Shown one piece after another: positions 1-6,943 of a stretch of 22,823 bases of DNA. The number at the start of each line of letters is the position of its first letter. Positions within the stretch are counted from its first letter, which is position 1. Source of the stretch: JBKEBX01 sp047974615 (GTDB taxonomy: Bacteria; Bacillota; Clostridia; Lachnospirales; CAMZNU01). Position numbers and translations under genes: made by a program. The notes under the pieces were generated by a model. It made no database searches. It had not been told where the DNA came from and saw nothing but the letters and a program-made list of their open reading frames with translations. Location: positions 1-22,823 of the forward strand of contig JBKECM010000027.1 of NCBI GenBank assembly GCA_047974615.1, given 5' to 3'.

Positions 1-148
1 TCTAAAAACCCCATTATTTTTAATTTTCTATAAATTTTCAAAATTTCTGCGTCAGCTTCTCCTAGCAGAAATACGCTGTTATGCGTTGTCGAAGCTTTCT
101 TGAACTATTTAAAATTTAAAAAAAAATTAAATCAAGCGAGTTTTTAGA
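1..148. repeat. Possible short element with inverted ends, cut by window edge
   Basis: TCTAAAAAC at 1-9 is mirrored by GTTTTTAGA at 140-148, so this non-coding stretch has inverted ends like a small mobile repeat. Its outer end may lie beyond the window. No second copy was seen here, so this is only a candidate. Confidence 0.25.
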
Positions 149-196
149 GGTCACCTTATAATTAGCATATTTTTTTTAAGTATATTCAAAACATAC

Positions 197-727
<531 letters not shown>

Positions 728-918
728 ATAAATTTACCTCCTATTATAACGTTGTAGTTTTATTATATGTATAATAAAAATTAAGGTTCATCTTAAAAAA
801 GTCGATTAAACCATAAAGCAGTCTTTAAGGTTCATTAAATATAGGGTTAACTCCAACTTTTTTCAAAAAGACTGAATGGCTTATTGAATTTTATATGAAT
901 AAAAGTAAAAATAATATA
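728..918. other. Non-coding spacer, no gene recognised
   Basis: This holds the upstream region of the cupin gene. A TATAAT-like hexamer lies on the minus strand at 762-767 but no good -35 was found at the right distance. I see no intact reading frame and no RNA gene. The stretch 780-900 has slightly richer composition and may be a decayed sequence, but I could not identify it. Confidence 0.4.
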
Positions 919-1096
919 TTGCAACGCCTAAAAATTAGTTTTTTATGTGTTATTGGTCAAAACCTTATCTTTTAGCGTACCTTTAGTACGTACGCGTCAA
1001 AGTTTAGTTTTTAGCCATTCCTTGAAAAATTCTAATTTGTAGGCATCTTGGATTTGCTTCACAAATCTTGGCATAATTGCATTTTGCAATGAAGCC
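919..1096. repeat. Family A short interspersed repeat, copy 1
   Basis: It begins GCAACGCCTAAAAA and ends TTTTGCAATGAAGCC, the reverse complement of the left end of the copy at 6801. The inside is clearly related to the copy at 10139-10312: both contain TAGC(G/A)TACCTTTAGTACG, a TTTTTAGCCATTCCT stretch and a GGCATAATTGCATTTTGCAAT end. The right end can fold (ATTGCA/TGCAAT). There is no coding capacity. Confidence 0.7.
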
Positions 1097-1227
1097 ATAG
1101 TTATATTGTAATCTAGCAAGATAGCAAATTAAGTATATTTTAGTACAATAAATAGTATAATAATAACAAAAATTTATAAGAATATAGATAAATAGCCTAC
1201 TAAATTAAACTATTTATGTATAAAACA

Positions 1228-1256
1228 TTGACAGATAGTAGATTTGATACTATAAT
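1228..1256 (+). promoter_or_regulatory. Consensus sigma-A promoter for the CorC/HlyC-type gene
   Basis: TTGACA at 1228-1233 and TATAAT at 1251-1256 are separated by exactly 17 bases, a perfect match to the housekeeping consensus. Transcription would start near 1262-1264, giving a leader of about 85 bases before the TTG start. Confidence 0.85.
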
Positions 1257-1260
1257 TAAT

Positions 1261-1317
1261 CGTACAGATTAGCTCTACACCTCAAAGCATAGCGAAGTTA
1301 TGGGAAGGGCATTTGAC
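1261..1317 (+). promoter_or_regulatory. Possible structured 5' leader (RNA motif copy 1)
   Basis: The predicted transcript opens with CGTACAGATTAGC and closes with GGGAAGGGCATTTGAC. Both blocks recur at 4232-4327 (CGTACAGATTAGC ... GGAAAGGTCATTTGAC). Between them lies a small potential hairpin (CATA/TATG). I compared it from memory with the M-box, fluoride, Mn and other riboswitches and saw no convincing match, so its class is unknown. There is no visible terminator before the gene. Confidence 0.4.
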
Positions 1318-1347
1318 ATGATAATGAATATTTAGGGAGTGATTTAA

Positions 1348-2634
1348 TTGAGTCTTGATAGTTCGACCAGTATTGTTATTTTAGTGGGACTATTACTTTT
1401 ATCTATGTTGTTTTCTGCATCAGAAACAGCATTAACATCTTTAAACCGTATGCGTCTTAGAAATATGTTAGACGAAAAGGTGAAAGGTGCAGTCGTTGTT
1501 GAGAAGCTTATGCAAAATCAAAGAAAGCTACTTACAACAATACTTATCGGCAATAATATAGTAAACATAGCAGCTTCATCTATGGCTACTGAACTTGCTT
1601 TATCTTCAGCTAACAGTACAGAGTATACTGTTGCTATTGTTACTTTAACACTTACTTTTATAATACTTATTTTTGGTGAAGTTTTACCAAAAAGTGTAGC
1701 TAACTCAAAATCCGAAAAGATTTCTTTAGTTATTGCACCTATTATAAATTTCTGTATGTACCTTTTTATGCCTATAGCTTTTGTTATTAATACCATTTCA
1801 TCTATTTTTCTAAAAATATTTGGAATATCATTAAGCGATAAGCAAGATCCTATTACAGAATCTGAACTTAAAACTATCGTTAATGTTTCCCATGAAGAAG
1901 GGGTACTTGAAATAGACGAAAGAACTATGATTAACAAAATCTTTGATTTTGGAGAAATTAGTGCATCACAAGTTATGACACCTAGAACAGATATTATTTC
2001 TATTTCAAAAGATAGTTCATATGCGAAAGTTATGGAAATTTTTGAACAAGAAAGATTATCTCGTTTACCTGTATATGGAGAAAACTCTGATGATATATTA
2101 GGTATATTGTATCTTAAAGACCTTGTTTTTGGTATAGAAGAAGATACTTTTGATTTAAATAATTATATACGTGAAGCTTTCTTCACATATGAAGCAAAAG
2201 AAATCGGTAAACTTTTTGCCGATATGAAAAATAAGCGTATTTCTATGGCTATAGTTCTTGATGAGTACGGTGGGACGGCAGGTCTTCTTACACAACAAGA
2301 TATTGTAGAGGAAATATTTGGTGATATTTTTGATGAAGACGATGACCATGAAGCAGATGTGTATAAAATATCCGAAAATAATTATTCTATAGATGGTACG
2401 GTACGCCTTGATGAGTTAAATGACGAACTTGAACTTTCATTAAACTCAGAAGATTTCGAAAGTATAGGTGGTTATGTTGTAGGTCTATTTGGTTACTTCC
2501 CTCAAAAAGATGAACGAATTGAAGACGTACATGAAAAATATATTTACCATTTTAAAGTTTTAAGTGTAGATAAGAATCGAATAGAAAGATTAAAACTTTT
2601 CATCGAAGAAGTTGTCGATGAAGGGATAATATAA
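1348..2634 (+). CDS. CorC/HlyC-type DUF21-CBS membrane protein (hemolysin family)
   Basis: A 428-residue integral membrane protein with the full family layout. A DUF21 membrane domain covers residues about 1-190, with hydrophobic stretches near 8-27, 55-80, 92-116 and 128-152 and the GEVLPKS signature. A CBS pair covers about 208-262 (beginning VMTPRTDI) and 270-325 (with LDEYGGTAGL), and a C-terminal CorC_HlyC transporter-associated domain covers about 340-422. Relatives are linked to divalent cation (Mg2+/Co2+) efflux; the old name hemolysin is not a good guide. The start is a TTG at 1348, chosen because AGGGAG lies 8 bases upstream and no closer ATG fits. It is monocistronic, with its own promoter and terminator. 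The unusual leader could mean metal- or ligand-dependent control, but that is inference. Confidence 0.92.
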   Translation: MSLDSSTSIVILVGLLLLSMLFSASETALTSLNRMRLRNMLDEKVKGAVVVEKLMQNQRKLLTTILIGNNIVNIAASSMATELALSSANSTEYTVAIVTLTLTFIILIFGEVLPKSVANSKSEKISLVIAPIINFCMYLFMPIAFVINTISSIFLKIFGISLSDKQDPITESELKTIVNVSHEEGVLEIDERTMINKIFDFGEISASQVMTPRTDIISISKDSSYAKVMEIFEQERLSRLPVYGENSDDILGILYLKDLVFGIEEDTFDLNNYIREAFFTYEAKEIGKLFADMKNKRISMAIVLDEYGGTAGLLTQQDIVEEIFGDIFDEDDDHEADVYKISENNYSIDGTVRLDELNDELELSLNSEDFESIGGYVVGLFGYFPQKDERIEDVHEKYIYHFKVLSVDKNRIERLKLFIEEVVDEGII

Positions 2635-2647
2635 ATTTATAAAACAT

Positions 2648-2689
2648 AAAGCGATATAAAGGATTAAATTCTTTTATATCGCTTTTTTT
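2648..2689 (+). terminator. Intrinsic terminator of the CorC/HlyC-type gene
   Basis: AAAGCGATATAAA pairs with TTTATATCGCTTT across a short loop and is followed by a run of T. It lies 14 bases after the stop codon. Confidence 0.9.
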
Positions 2690-2695
2690 GTAAGT

Positions 2696-2887
2696 GGCAT
2701 CATTGCAAAATGCAATTATGCTAAGATTTGTGAAACAAATCCAATACGCCCTAAAACAATGGCTTTGAGCCTTTGATAAAAACTGTGAAAATGGCGTATT
2801 TTTGCCATTTTATGCCTTTGTCAAAAAGTATGAAAATTTGGTTTTTTCTTTTGTAATGTGCCATTTCTTGAATTTTGCAACGTTGCC
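2696..2887. repeat. Family A short interspersed repeat, copy 2
   Basis: The left end GGCATCATTGCAAAA and the right end TTTTGCAACGTTGCC are inverted repeats of each other at 13 of 15 positions. Just inside the left end are a GATTTGT/ACAAATC hairpin and the reverse complement of the GCATAATTGCATTTTGCAAT end seen in copies 1 and 4. The right end is 5 bases from the spoIIR stop codon. No coding capacity and no clear target duplication were seen. Confidence 0.75.
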
Positions 2888-2892
2888 ATAGC

Positions 2893-3531
2893 TTATTTCA
2901 TTTTTTCAAAAATTTCTAATATTTTAAAATCCATTGTAATATTACCCTTTGTTGATGTTATGCTGTTAAATGTTTCTTCTTCAAGAATGGTTTCTAAAGT
3001 TTTTATACTTTCATCACTAAAAGTTAGAGTGTCGCTTTCTACATAGCATAAAGGAGGAAAAACCACACACCACCAGTTGTTCCCATATCCTTTATCGAGG
3101 TTTATAATTAAACTTTTATATGTCCCTTTAGGTACTGTAATAAAACCATAGGTTTTAAGTGGAAAGTCTTCATAGTCAAATAAAACTTCACTTGTGTACG
3201 AATAGCCACCACTTTTTATTAAATAGTCAACATAATCTTCTATAGCTTCTATATTGCTTGTTATAAATGTTTCTACATCTTCCTTTATGTATCCCTTACT
3301 CAAGTTTTCTTCTACATATGTTAAAACCATATCTCGTATATATATCTTAAAGCTTTGGTCTTCACTAGAATTTGATTTACCTCTAATATGTAGTCTTATT
3401 ATGTTATCTTGCAAATTTTTTTGAACTTCCTTATTTTCGTAAATGTTATGTAAAAAAAGTACTAATATTGCTAATACTATTGATATTACTAAAAGCTGAA
3501 TATCATTTCTTGTTATATGTTTTTTTATCAT
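2893..3531 (-). CDS. spoIIR: Stage II sporulation protein R (SpoIIR)
   Basis: In sporulation SpoIIR is made in the forespore under sigma-F, exported, and signals the SpoIIGA protease to process pro-sigma-E in the mother cell. This 212-residue protein has one N-terminal membrane or signal segment (about residues 11-29). The SpoIIR domain follows, recognisable from FPLKTYGFITVPKGTY and GNNWWCVVFPPLCY. The frame is open three codons further up to a GTG at 3540, but the ribosome site AGAAAGG abuts that GTG and is well spaced from the ATG at 3531, which I chose. It is alone on its strand, divergent from the DUF2975 gene. A possible sigma-F promoter lies upstream at 3563-3590. Identification is strong and shows the host is a spore former or descends from one. 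Confidence 0.95.
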   Translation of the reverse strand: MIKKHITRNDIQLLVISIVLAILVLFLHNIYENKEVQKNLQDNIIRLHIRGKSNSSEDQSFKIYIRDMVLTYVEENLSKGYIKEDVETFITSNIEAIEDYVDYLIKSGGYSYTSEVLFDYEDFPLKTYGFITVPKGTYKSLIINLDKGYGNNWWCVVFPPLCYVESDTLTFSDESIKTLETILEEETFNSITSTKGNITMDFKILEIFEKMK

Positions 3532-3562
3532 TTCGTACACCTTTCTATAATGTGATATATAG

Positions 3563-3590
3563 ATTATTACCAGTTTTTTTCAAGTTATAC
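3563..3590 (-). promoter_or_regulatory. Candidate sigma-F-type promoter of spoIIR
   Basis: On the minus strand GTATA (3586-3590) precedes GGTAATAAT (3563-3571), which fits the sigma-F -10 pattern GGNNANANT at every fixed position. The gap is 14 bases, a little shorter than the usual 15-16. SpoIIR is a known sigma-F target in Bacillus, so the match fits, but this is by eye only. Confidence 0.5.
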
Positions 3591-3598
3591 ATAACTTG
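3581..3598. promoter_or_regulatory. Palindrome CAAGTTAT/ATAACTTG
   Basis: A perfect 8-bp inverted repeat with a 2-base centre overlaps the proposed -35 of spoIIR. It could be an operator for spoIIR or for the divergent DUF2975 gene. No regulator is assigned. Confidence 0.35.
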
Positions 3599-3631
3599 TA
3601 ACTTTTTTTATAAAAAGAAAATAATTATAAT

Positions 3632-3668
3632 CAATATATTTTTTATGATTATCGTAAAAAATATATTG
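3632..3668. promoter_or_regulatory. 13-bp inverted repeat overlapping the DUF2975 promoter
   Basis: CAATATATTTTTT at 3632-3644 is exactly mirrored by AAAAAATATATTG at 3656-3668, running into the TTGACA -35 box. It may be an operator, possibly for the HTH protein encoded in the same cluster. The arms are pure AT apart from their end bases, so chance is not excluded. Confidence 0.35.
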
Positions 3669-3694
3669 ACATTAGTAATACTCTATGATATTAT
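3666..3694 (+). promoter_or_regulatory. Promoter of the DUF2975 cluster
   Basis: TTGACA at 3666-3671 and TATTAT at 3689-3694 are 17 bases apart. GGAGG at 3707-3711 and ATG at 3718 follow closely, leaving a very short leader. Confidence 0.8.
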
Positions 3695-3717
3695 ATAGAA
3701 AAAAACGGAGGATAAAT

Positions 3718-4164
3718 ATGGAATTAAGCAAAATCGCAAAAATAACACAAGTGTTTTTGTATTTTTTACTAGTAATAGGGGGAATTTCTTTATTTTTTGT
3801 AAGAGGTTTTGTCAGACTTATGCATATACCAAACCAAAATGAGTATACATTCATTATTATACTAATAGGGTTATGTTGTTTATATATAGTATTCGAGGTA
3901 ATAAAAGTTTTTCAAAGCATATCTTCTGGTAATCCTTTTATTAGTAGTAATGAAAAATCTTTAAAAAAAATAGCTTGCATATGTGAATTTATAACTTTAA
4001 TATTAATTATTGCACTATTTTTATTTATTACAACTACAACATATATTTTAGCATCAATTATACTTATTTTTGTATTCGGTATTGCTGGTCTATGTTGTTA
4101 TGTGTTCAGCCAACTATTTAAACTATCAGTTTTTCTAAAAGAAGAAAACGATATGACTATATAG
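3718..4164 (+). CDS. DUF2975-family membrane protein
   Basis: A 148-residue protein with four hydrophobic segments, at about residues 8-30, 42-64, 83-108 and 110-132. The spacing and the middle stretch with SISSGNPF followed by a charged turn are typical of DUF2975 proteins. These are usually encoded directly before a small YozG-like HTH regulator, as here. The biochemical role of the family is not established. I chose the ATG at 3718, with GGAGG 6 bases upstream, over the in-frame ATG at 3685, which lies upstream of the -10 box. The TAG stop lies inside the left target duplication of a family B element, which now separates the gene from its HTH partner. Confidence 0.8.
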   Translation: MELSKIAKITQVFLYFLLVIGGISLFFVRGFVRLMHIPNQNEYTFIIILIGLCCLYIVFEVIKVFQSISSGNPFISSNEKSLKKIACICEFITLILIIALFLFITTTTYILASIILIFVFGIAGLCCYVFSQLFKLSVFLKEENDMTI

Positions 4165-4607
4165 GAGGAAGGGTGCTGAAAAAGGAAAGAATAAAATTAA
4201 TTTGAGAGTTTTTCAATAAGATAATTTCAATCGTACAGATTAGCCTCGCCACTAAGCGTAGTCTTAGGTGATGGCTAATCTGCCGAAAGTTACGGCGAAA
4301 GCCGTAACTGAGGAAAGGTCATTTGACTTTTTCCTTACTCACTTAACGCAAAATCGTTGTTTTGCTTGTTCGTAAGGTCGCACTTCTTTGAAGATGCTTA
4401 AAAAATTTTCATTTTCTAATTGAAAATTATCCTCGTTACTACAGAAAAATTAGCGTTCGCCTTGTGTTTTAACGAAGTTAAAACACGCAAGTTCATAAAC
4501 TAATGGCAATAAATTTCCAAGTTTATGCAATCTCACTATTTTTCTGTCGATGTTATCTAGTAATATTTTTTTCTTTTTGGACTTTTTCAGCACCCTCATA
4601 TAGGAGG
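4159..4607. repeat. Family B element, copy 1, with 10-bp target duplication
   Basis: The body spans 4169-4597, with GGGTGCTGAAAAAG on the left and CTTTTTCAGCACCC on the right. It is flanked by identical ATATAGGAGG at 4159-4168 and 4598-4607. At about 429 bp it is the largest copy here and carries the candidate RNA at 4232-4327. Two core stretches match other copies in reverse orientation: 4196-4225 against 21336-21365 (28 of 30) and 4522-4543 against 6500-6521 (22 of 22). No transposase is present, so it would have to be moved in trans. Confidence 0.85.
4232..4327 (+). ncRNA. Candidate structured RNA (RNA motif copy 2) inside family B element
   Basis: CAGATTAGCC (4236-4245) pairs perfectly with GGCTAATCTG (4273-4282), enclosing a further CTAAG/CTTAG stem. 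GTTACGGC (4289-4296), a GAAA tetraloop and GCCGTAAC (4301-4308) then form an 8-bp hairpin. The flanking blocks CGTACAGATTAGC and GGAAAGGTCATTTGAC match the leader at 1261-1317. Local GC is higher than the surroundings. The fold is visible; class and expression are unknown. Confidence 0.45.
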
Positions 4608-4615
4608 TATTATCT

Positions 4616-4822
4616 ATGATTGTGGTAAACTTAGATGTAGCTATGGCTATGAAAAAAATGAGCTTAAATGAATTATCAAAGAAAACAGGCATTTCTACAA
4701 CAAATTTATCTATACTAAAAACAAATAAGGCAAAAGCTATACGATTTTCTACTTTAGAAGAAATATGTAAAGTTTTAGAATGTCAACCAAAGGATATACT
4801 TGAATATGTGGAGGAAAAATAA
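4616..4822 (+). CDS. Small Cro/CI-type HTH regulator (YozG-like)
   Basis: A 68-residue protein that is essentially one helix-turn-helix domain. Residues about 15-62 include MSLNELSKKTGISTTNLSIL (recognition region) and FSTLEEICKVLECQPKDIL, typical of the short XRE/YozG group found beside DUF2975 genes. It probably binds DNA as a dimer and may control its own cluster; the inverted repeats near 3581-3668 are possible targets (inference). The start at 4616 has GGAGG at 4603-4607. That site is the right-hand target duplication of the family B element, so the gene kept its ribosome site after the insertion. The stop codon is directly followed by the ATG of the next gene, suggesting coupled translation. 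Confidence 0.85.
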   Translation: MIVVNLDVAMAMKKMSLNELSKKTGISTTNLSILKTNKAKAIRFSTLEEICKVLECQPKDILEYVEEK

Positions 4823-6424
4823 ATGGATATGAAACTTAAACTAAACAATACAGAAAATACAGATATAACAACAGATACTGAAAATATGAGCAAGGAAAAT
4901 GAAAAGGATTTAATACTTTCACCTATAAAAAAAACTAATGAGAATTTAACTTTTGTAAAAGAAAACCTTAGTAGTTTAAAGGTTTTACTAGCTTTAAGTT
5001 GTGTTGTAGCTTTACTTACTACAATATTTTTCTCAAGTGAGTATCAAGGTTATATAGGGTTAATTATATATACTTTTATTTTATCAATAATATTATGTGT
5101 ATATTTAAATAAACTCAAGCTTTTTGTAAATAAAAAAGCCATATGGTTACTTGTAGCTATAAATCTTATAGCTTTATCAAATAGTTTTTTTGAAACAAAT
5201 TACCATTTATTAAATATATTAGCTATACACTTGCTGTTCAGTCTTTTTTTAACAAAGGCTACAAATATAAATTACGCAAACTATTACGGTCTTGACATAT
5301 TTTTGCGAATATTTAAAAACTTTTTTGTTTCTATAGAAACCATAAGTTATTCCATAAGTGAAGTGTTTCAAATAAAAAATGATTCTAAAAAACTTGAGGT
5401 ACTAAAAAATATAGCAATAGGTATTATAATAGCCATACCTTTTGTATTTATTGTAGTTATTCTTTTAACTAGTATAGATAGTAACTTTGAAAAAACAATA
5501 AACATTTTTTTTGACTTAGAATTTATAAATAGTTACTTTTTATATAGAATATTTTATTTTCTTATTGCTGTATTTGTTTTTATATCATATAGTTTTAAAA
5601 TATACAAGTCACGTGAAGAAAAAGTAAATGATTTTACACCTTTTAAATTTAATAGTACTGTTGCAAGTACTTTTTTAACTTTACTTAATATACTTTATAT
5701 TATATTTTTATTTATCCAAGTACAATATATATTTCAGTATGGATTTTTAGTTTTACCAGATGGCTTTGACTATTATGAATATGCTCACTATGGGTTTTTC
5801 CCAACAGTTGCTATAACTATAATAAACTTATTTGTAGTACTTGTCATAACTGAATTTACAAAAGTTGATTTTAAAAGCAGTGTATTTAAGATAAACTTTT
5901 TTATAATATTTTTATCAAATATATTTTTTATTTTCAATGGTTTAATGAGAATTTATATGTATATATCTGAATATGGATATACAATAGATAGAAACTATGC
6001 TACTTTATTTTTAGTATTCGAGCTTATTACAATGGTTATTACTATTTTAAAACTTACAAAAGGTGTAAATTTTTATAAATATACATTTATATCCTTTGTA
6101 ATGATTTATATAATAGGTGCTTATGTTGGCAACGACTATCTTTGTACAAAATTAAACTTTGAAAAGTTTGATATTACAGCTGAGGATTTTGAAAAATCTT
6201 ATGGTGATGAAATATACTTTTATAGATTGCATATTGATAAAGAGTATCATAGTTTAAGTTTTGATATAAATTCTGATTCCTTAGGTTATTTATGTGAACA
6301 CTTTGATGTAAATGAAGATGTACTTGAATTATATTATCCTATTAATAGAAATGAACCTTTTTACAGTAAGACATTTTTTATGTTAAAATATGAGAGAGAA
6401 AATCCAATACTTTTAGAAAAATAA
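4823..6424 (+). CDS. DUF4173-like multi-pass membrane protein
   Basis: A 533-residue protein. Residues 1-50 are polar and probably cytosolic. From about 55 to 430 there are roughly ten or more hydrophobic segments. The C-terminal 90 residues (about 440-533) are soluble and rich in Asp, Glu and Tyr. The stretch YAHYGFFPTVAITIINL resembles the conserved region of DUF4153/DUF4173 membrane proteins, which often follow DUF2975 and HTH genes in Clostridia. No enzymatic function is known to me. The ATG directly abuts the HTH stop codon, and its ribosome site (GGAGG) lies inside the end of the HTH gene, so translation is probably coupled. Assignment to DUF4173 is by motif memory and moderately sure. 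Confidence 0.7.
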   Translation: MDMKLKLNNTENTDITTDTENMSKENEKDLILSPIKKTNENLTFVKENLSSLKVLLALSCVVALLTTIFFSSEYQGYIGLIIYTFILSIILCVYLNKLKLFVNKKAIWLLVAINLIALSNSFFETNYHLLNILAIHLLFSLFLTKATNINYANYYGLDIFLRIFKNFFVSIETISYSISEVFQIKNDSKKLEVLKNIAIGIIIAIPFVFIVVILLTSIDSNFEKTINIFFDLEFINSYFLYRIFYFLIAVFVFISYSFKIYKSREEKVNDFTPFKFNSTVASTFLTLLNILYIIFLFIQVQYIFQYGFLVLPDGFDYYEYAHYGFFPTVAITIINLFVVLVITEFTKVDFKSSVFKINFFIIFLSNIFFIFNGLMRIYMYISEYGYTIDRNYATLFLVFELITMVITILKLTKGVNFYKYTFISFVMIYIIGAYVGNDYLCTKLNFEKFDITAEDFEKSYGDEIYFYRLHIDKEYHSLSFDINSDSLGYLCEHFDVNEDVLELYYPINRNEPFYSKTFFMLKYERENPILLEK

Positions 6425-6428
6425 AATA

Positions 6429-6681
6429 AAAAAACGACCATTAACGTTAGGTGCTGATAAAGTCAAAAAGAAAAAAGTTATAGTAGTGAGAACGTAAACA
6501 AAAATAGTGAGATTGCATAAAACAAGTGAAGTATGAACGCTAATTTTATGCAACTAGCATATTTTTATGAAATAAAAATATATGTCGAACGCTAATTTTT
6601 GTGTAGTATAATTTTTTTCTAACCTTTTCAGCACTTCCCATTAACCTTAGATTTAAATCTAACTTTACTAGGTCGTTTTTT
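6429..6681 (+). terminator. Terminator of the DUF4173 cluster, split by a family B insertion
   Basis: AAAAAACGACC at 6429-6439 and GGTCGTTTTTT at 6671-6681 are perfectly complementary over 11 bases, as in an intrinsic terminator. Between them now sits a 189-bp family B element plus one target duplication. With the insert removed the arms would be about 31 bases apart, with a second palindrome (TTAGATTTAAATCTAA) in the loop. Confidence 0.65.
6439..6649. repeat. Family B element, copy 2, with 11-bp target duplication
   Basis: The body spans 6450-6638 (189 bp). The left end is GGTGCTGATAAAGTCAAAAA and the right end CTTTTCAGCACTTCC. Flanks are CATTAACGTTA (6439-6449) and CATTAACCTTA (6639-6649), identical but for one base. 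The inside contains GAACGCTAATTTT twice and is related to the copy at 22656. Confidence 0.85.
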
Positions 6682-6800
6682 AAAAAATATGGCATAATTG
6701 CAAATTTATCTAACAGTTGAGTTTTTGTTAAATTAGGGTGTAATCTATATGAACTATACATAAACCTATGTTAAACTAAAGTTTATGTTTATACTCTTAT
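6682..6800. other. Non-coding spacer between two repeats
   Basis: Only weak features are visible: ATGGCATAATTGCAAATT, which echoes a family A end, and an inverted pair ACATAAAC/GTTTATGT near 6750-6787. There is no gene. Confidence 0.4.
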
Positions 6801-6940
6801 GGCTTCATTGCAAAATATAGAAAAATCTATTTTCATCTCGTAATTTTCACTACGTGAAAACGACTTTGTCGCACTTGTTCCTTGGGTTCTTTACAAAACT
6901 ACGGCTTTACGACTTTTGATTTTTCTTTTGCAACGTTGCC
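6801..6940. repeat. Family A short interspersed repeat, copy 3
   Basis: The left end is GGCTTCATTGCAAAA (6801-6815) and the right end TTTTGCAACGTTGCC (6926-6940), the same right end as copy 2. TTAT lies directly outside on both sides (6797-6800 and 6941-6944) and could be a short target duplication. The interior differs from the other copies. Its right edge is 3 bases from the stop codon of the oxidoreductase gene. Confidence 0.75.
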
Positions 6941-6943
6941 TTA

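Noticed and set aside
780..900. Decayed protein-coding fragment on the minus strand
   Set aside because: A few residues read through in different frames, but stops interrupt every frame and no family could be recognised.
1518..1937. 139-residue open frame antisense to the CorC/HlyC-type gene
   Set aside because: Shadow of a clearly coding frame. The same applies to the antisense frames inside murA, hom, thrB, thrC, ilvA, ilvD, ilvN, leuC and leuD.
4232..4327. M-box, fluoride riboswitch or RNase P fragment
   Set aside because: Short stretches (TTAGGTGATGG, GAGGAAAGGTC) recall these RNAs, but the rest of each consensus is missing. I leave it as an unassigned motif.
4169..4597. Remnant of an insertion sequence with a transposase gene
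   Set aside because: No frame in the element resembles a transposase; it is better described as a non-autonomous element.
4450..4692. 80-residue open frame on the minus strand
   Set aside because: It runs through the right end of a family B element and antisense across the HTH gene; no ribosome site and no recognisable protein.
6546..6761. 71-residue open frame on the minus strand
   Set aside because: It lies across a repeat and a terminator remnant; composition and context are non-coding.
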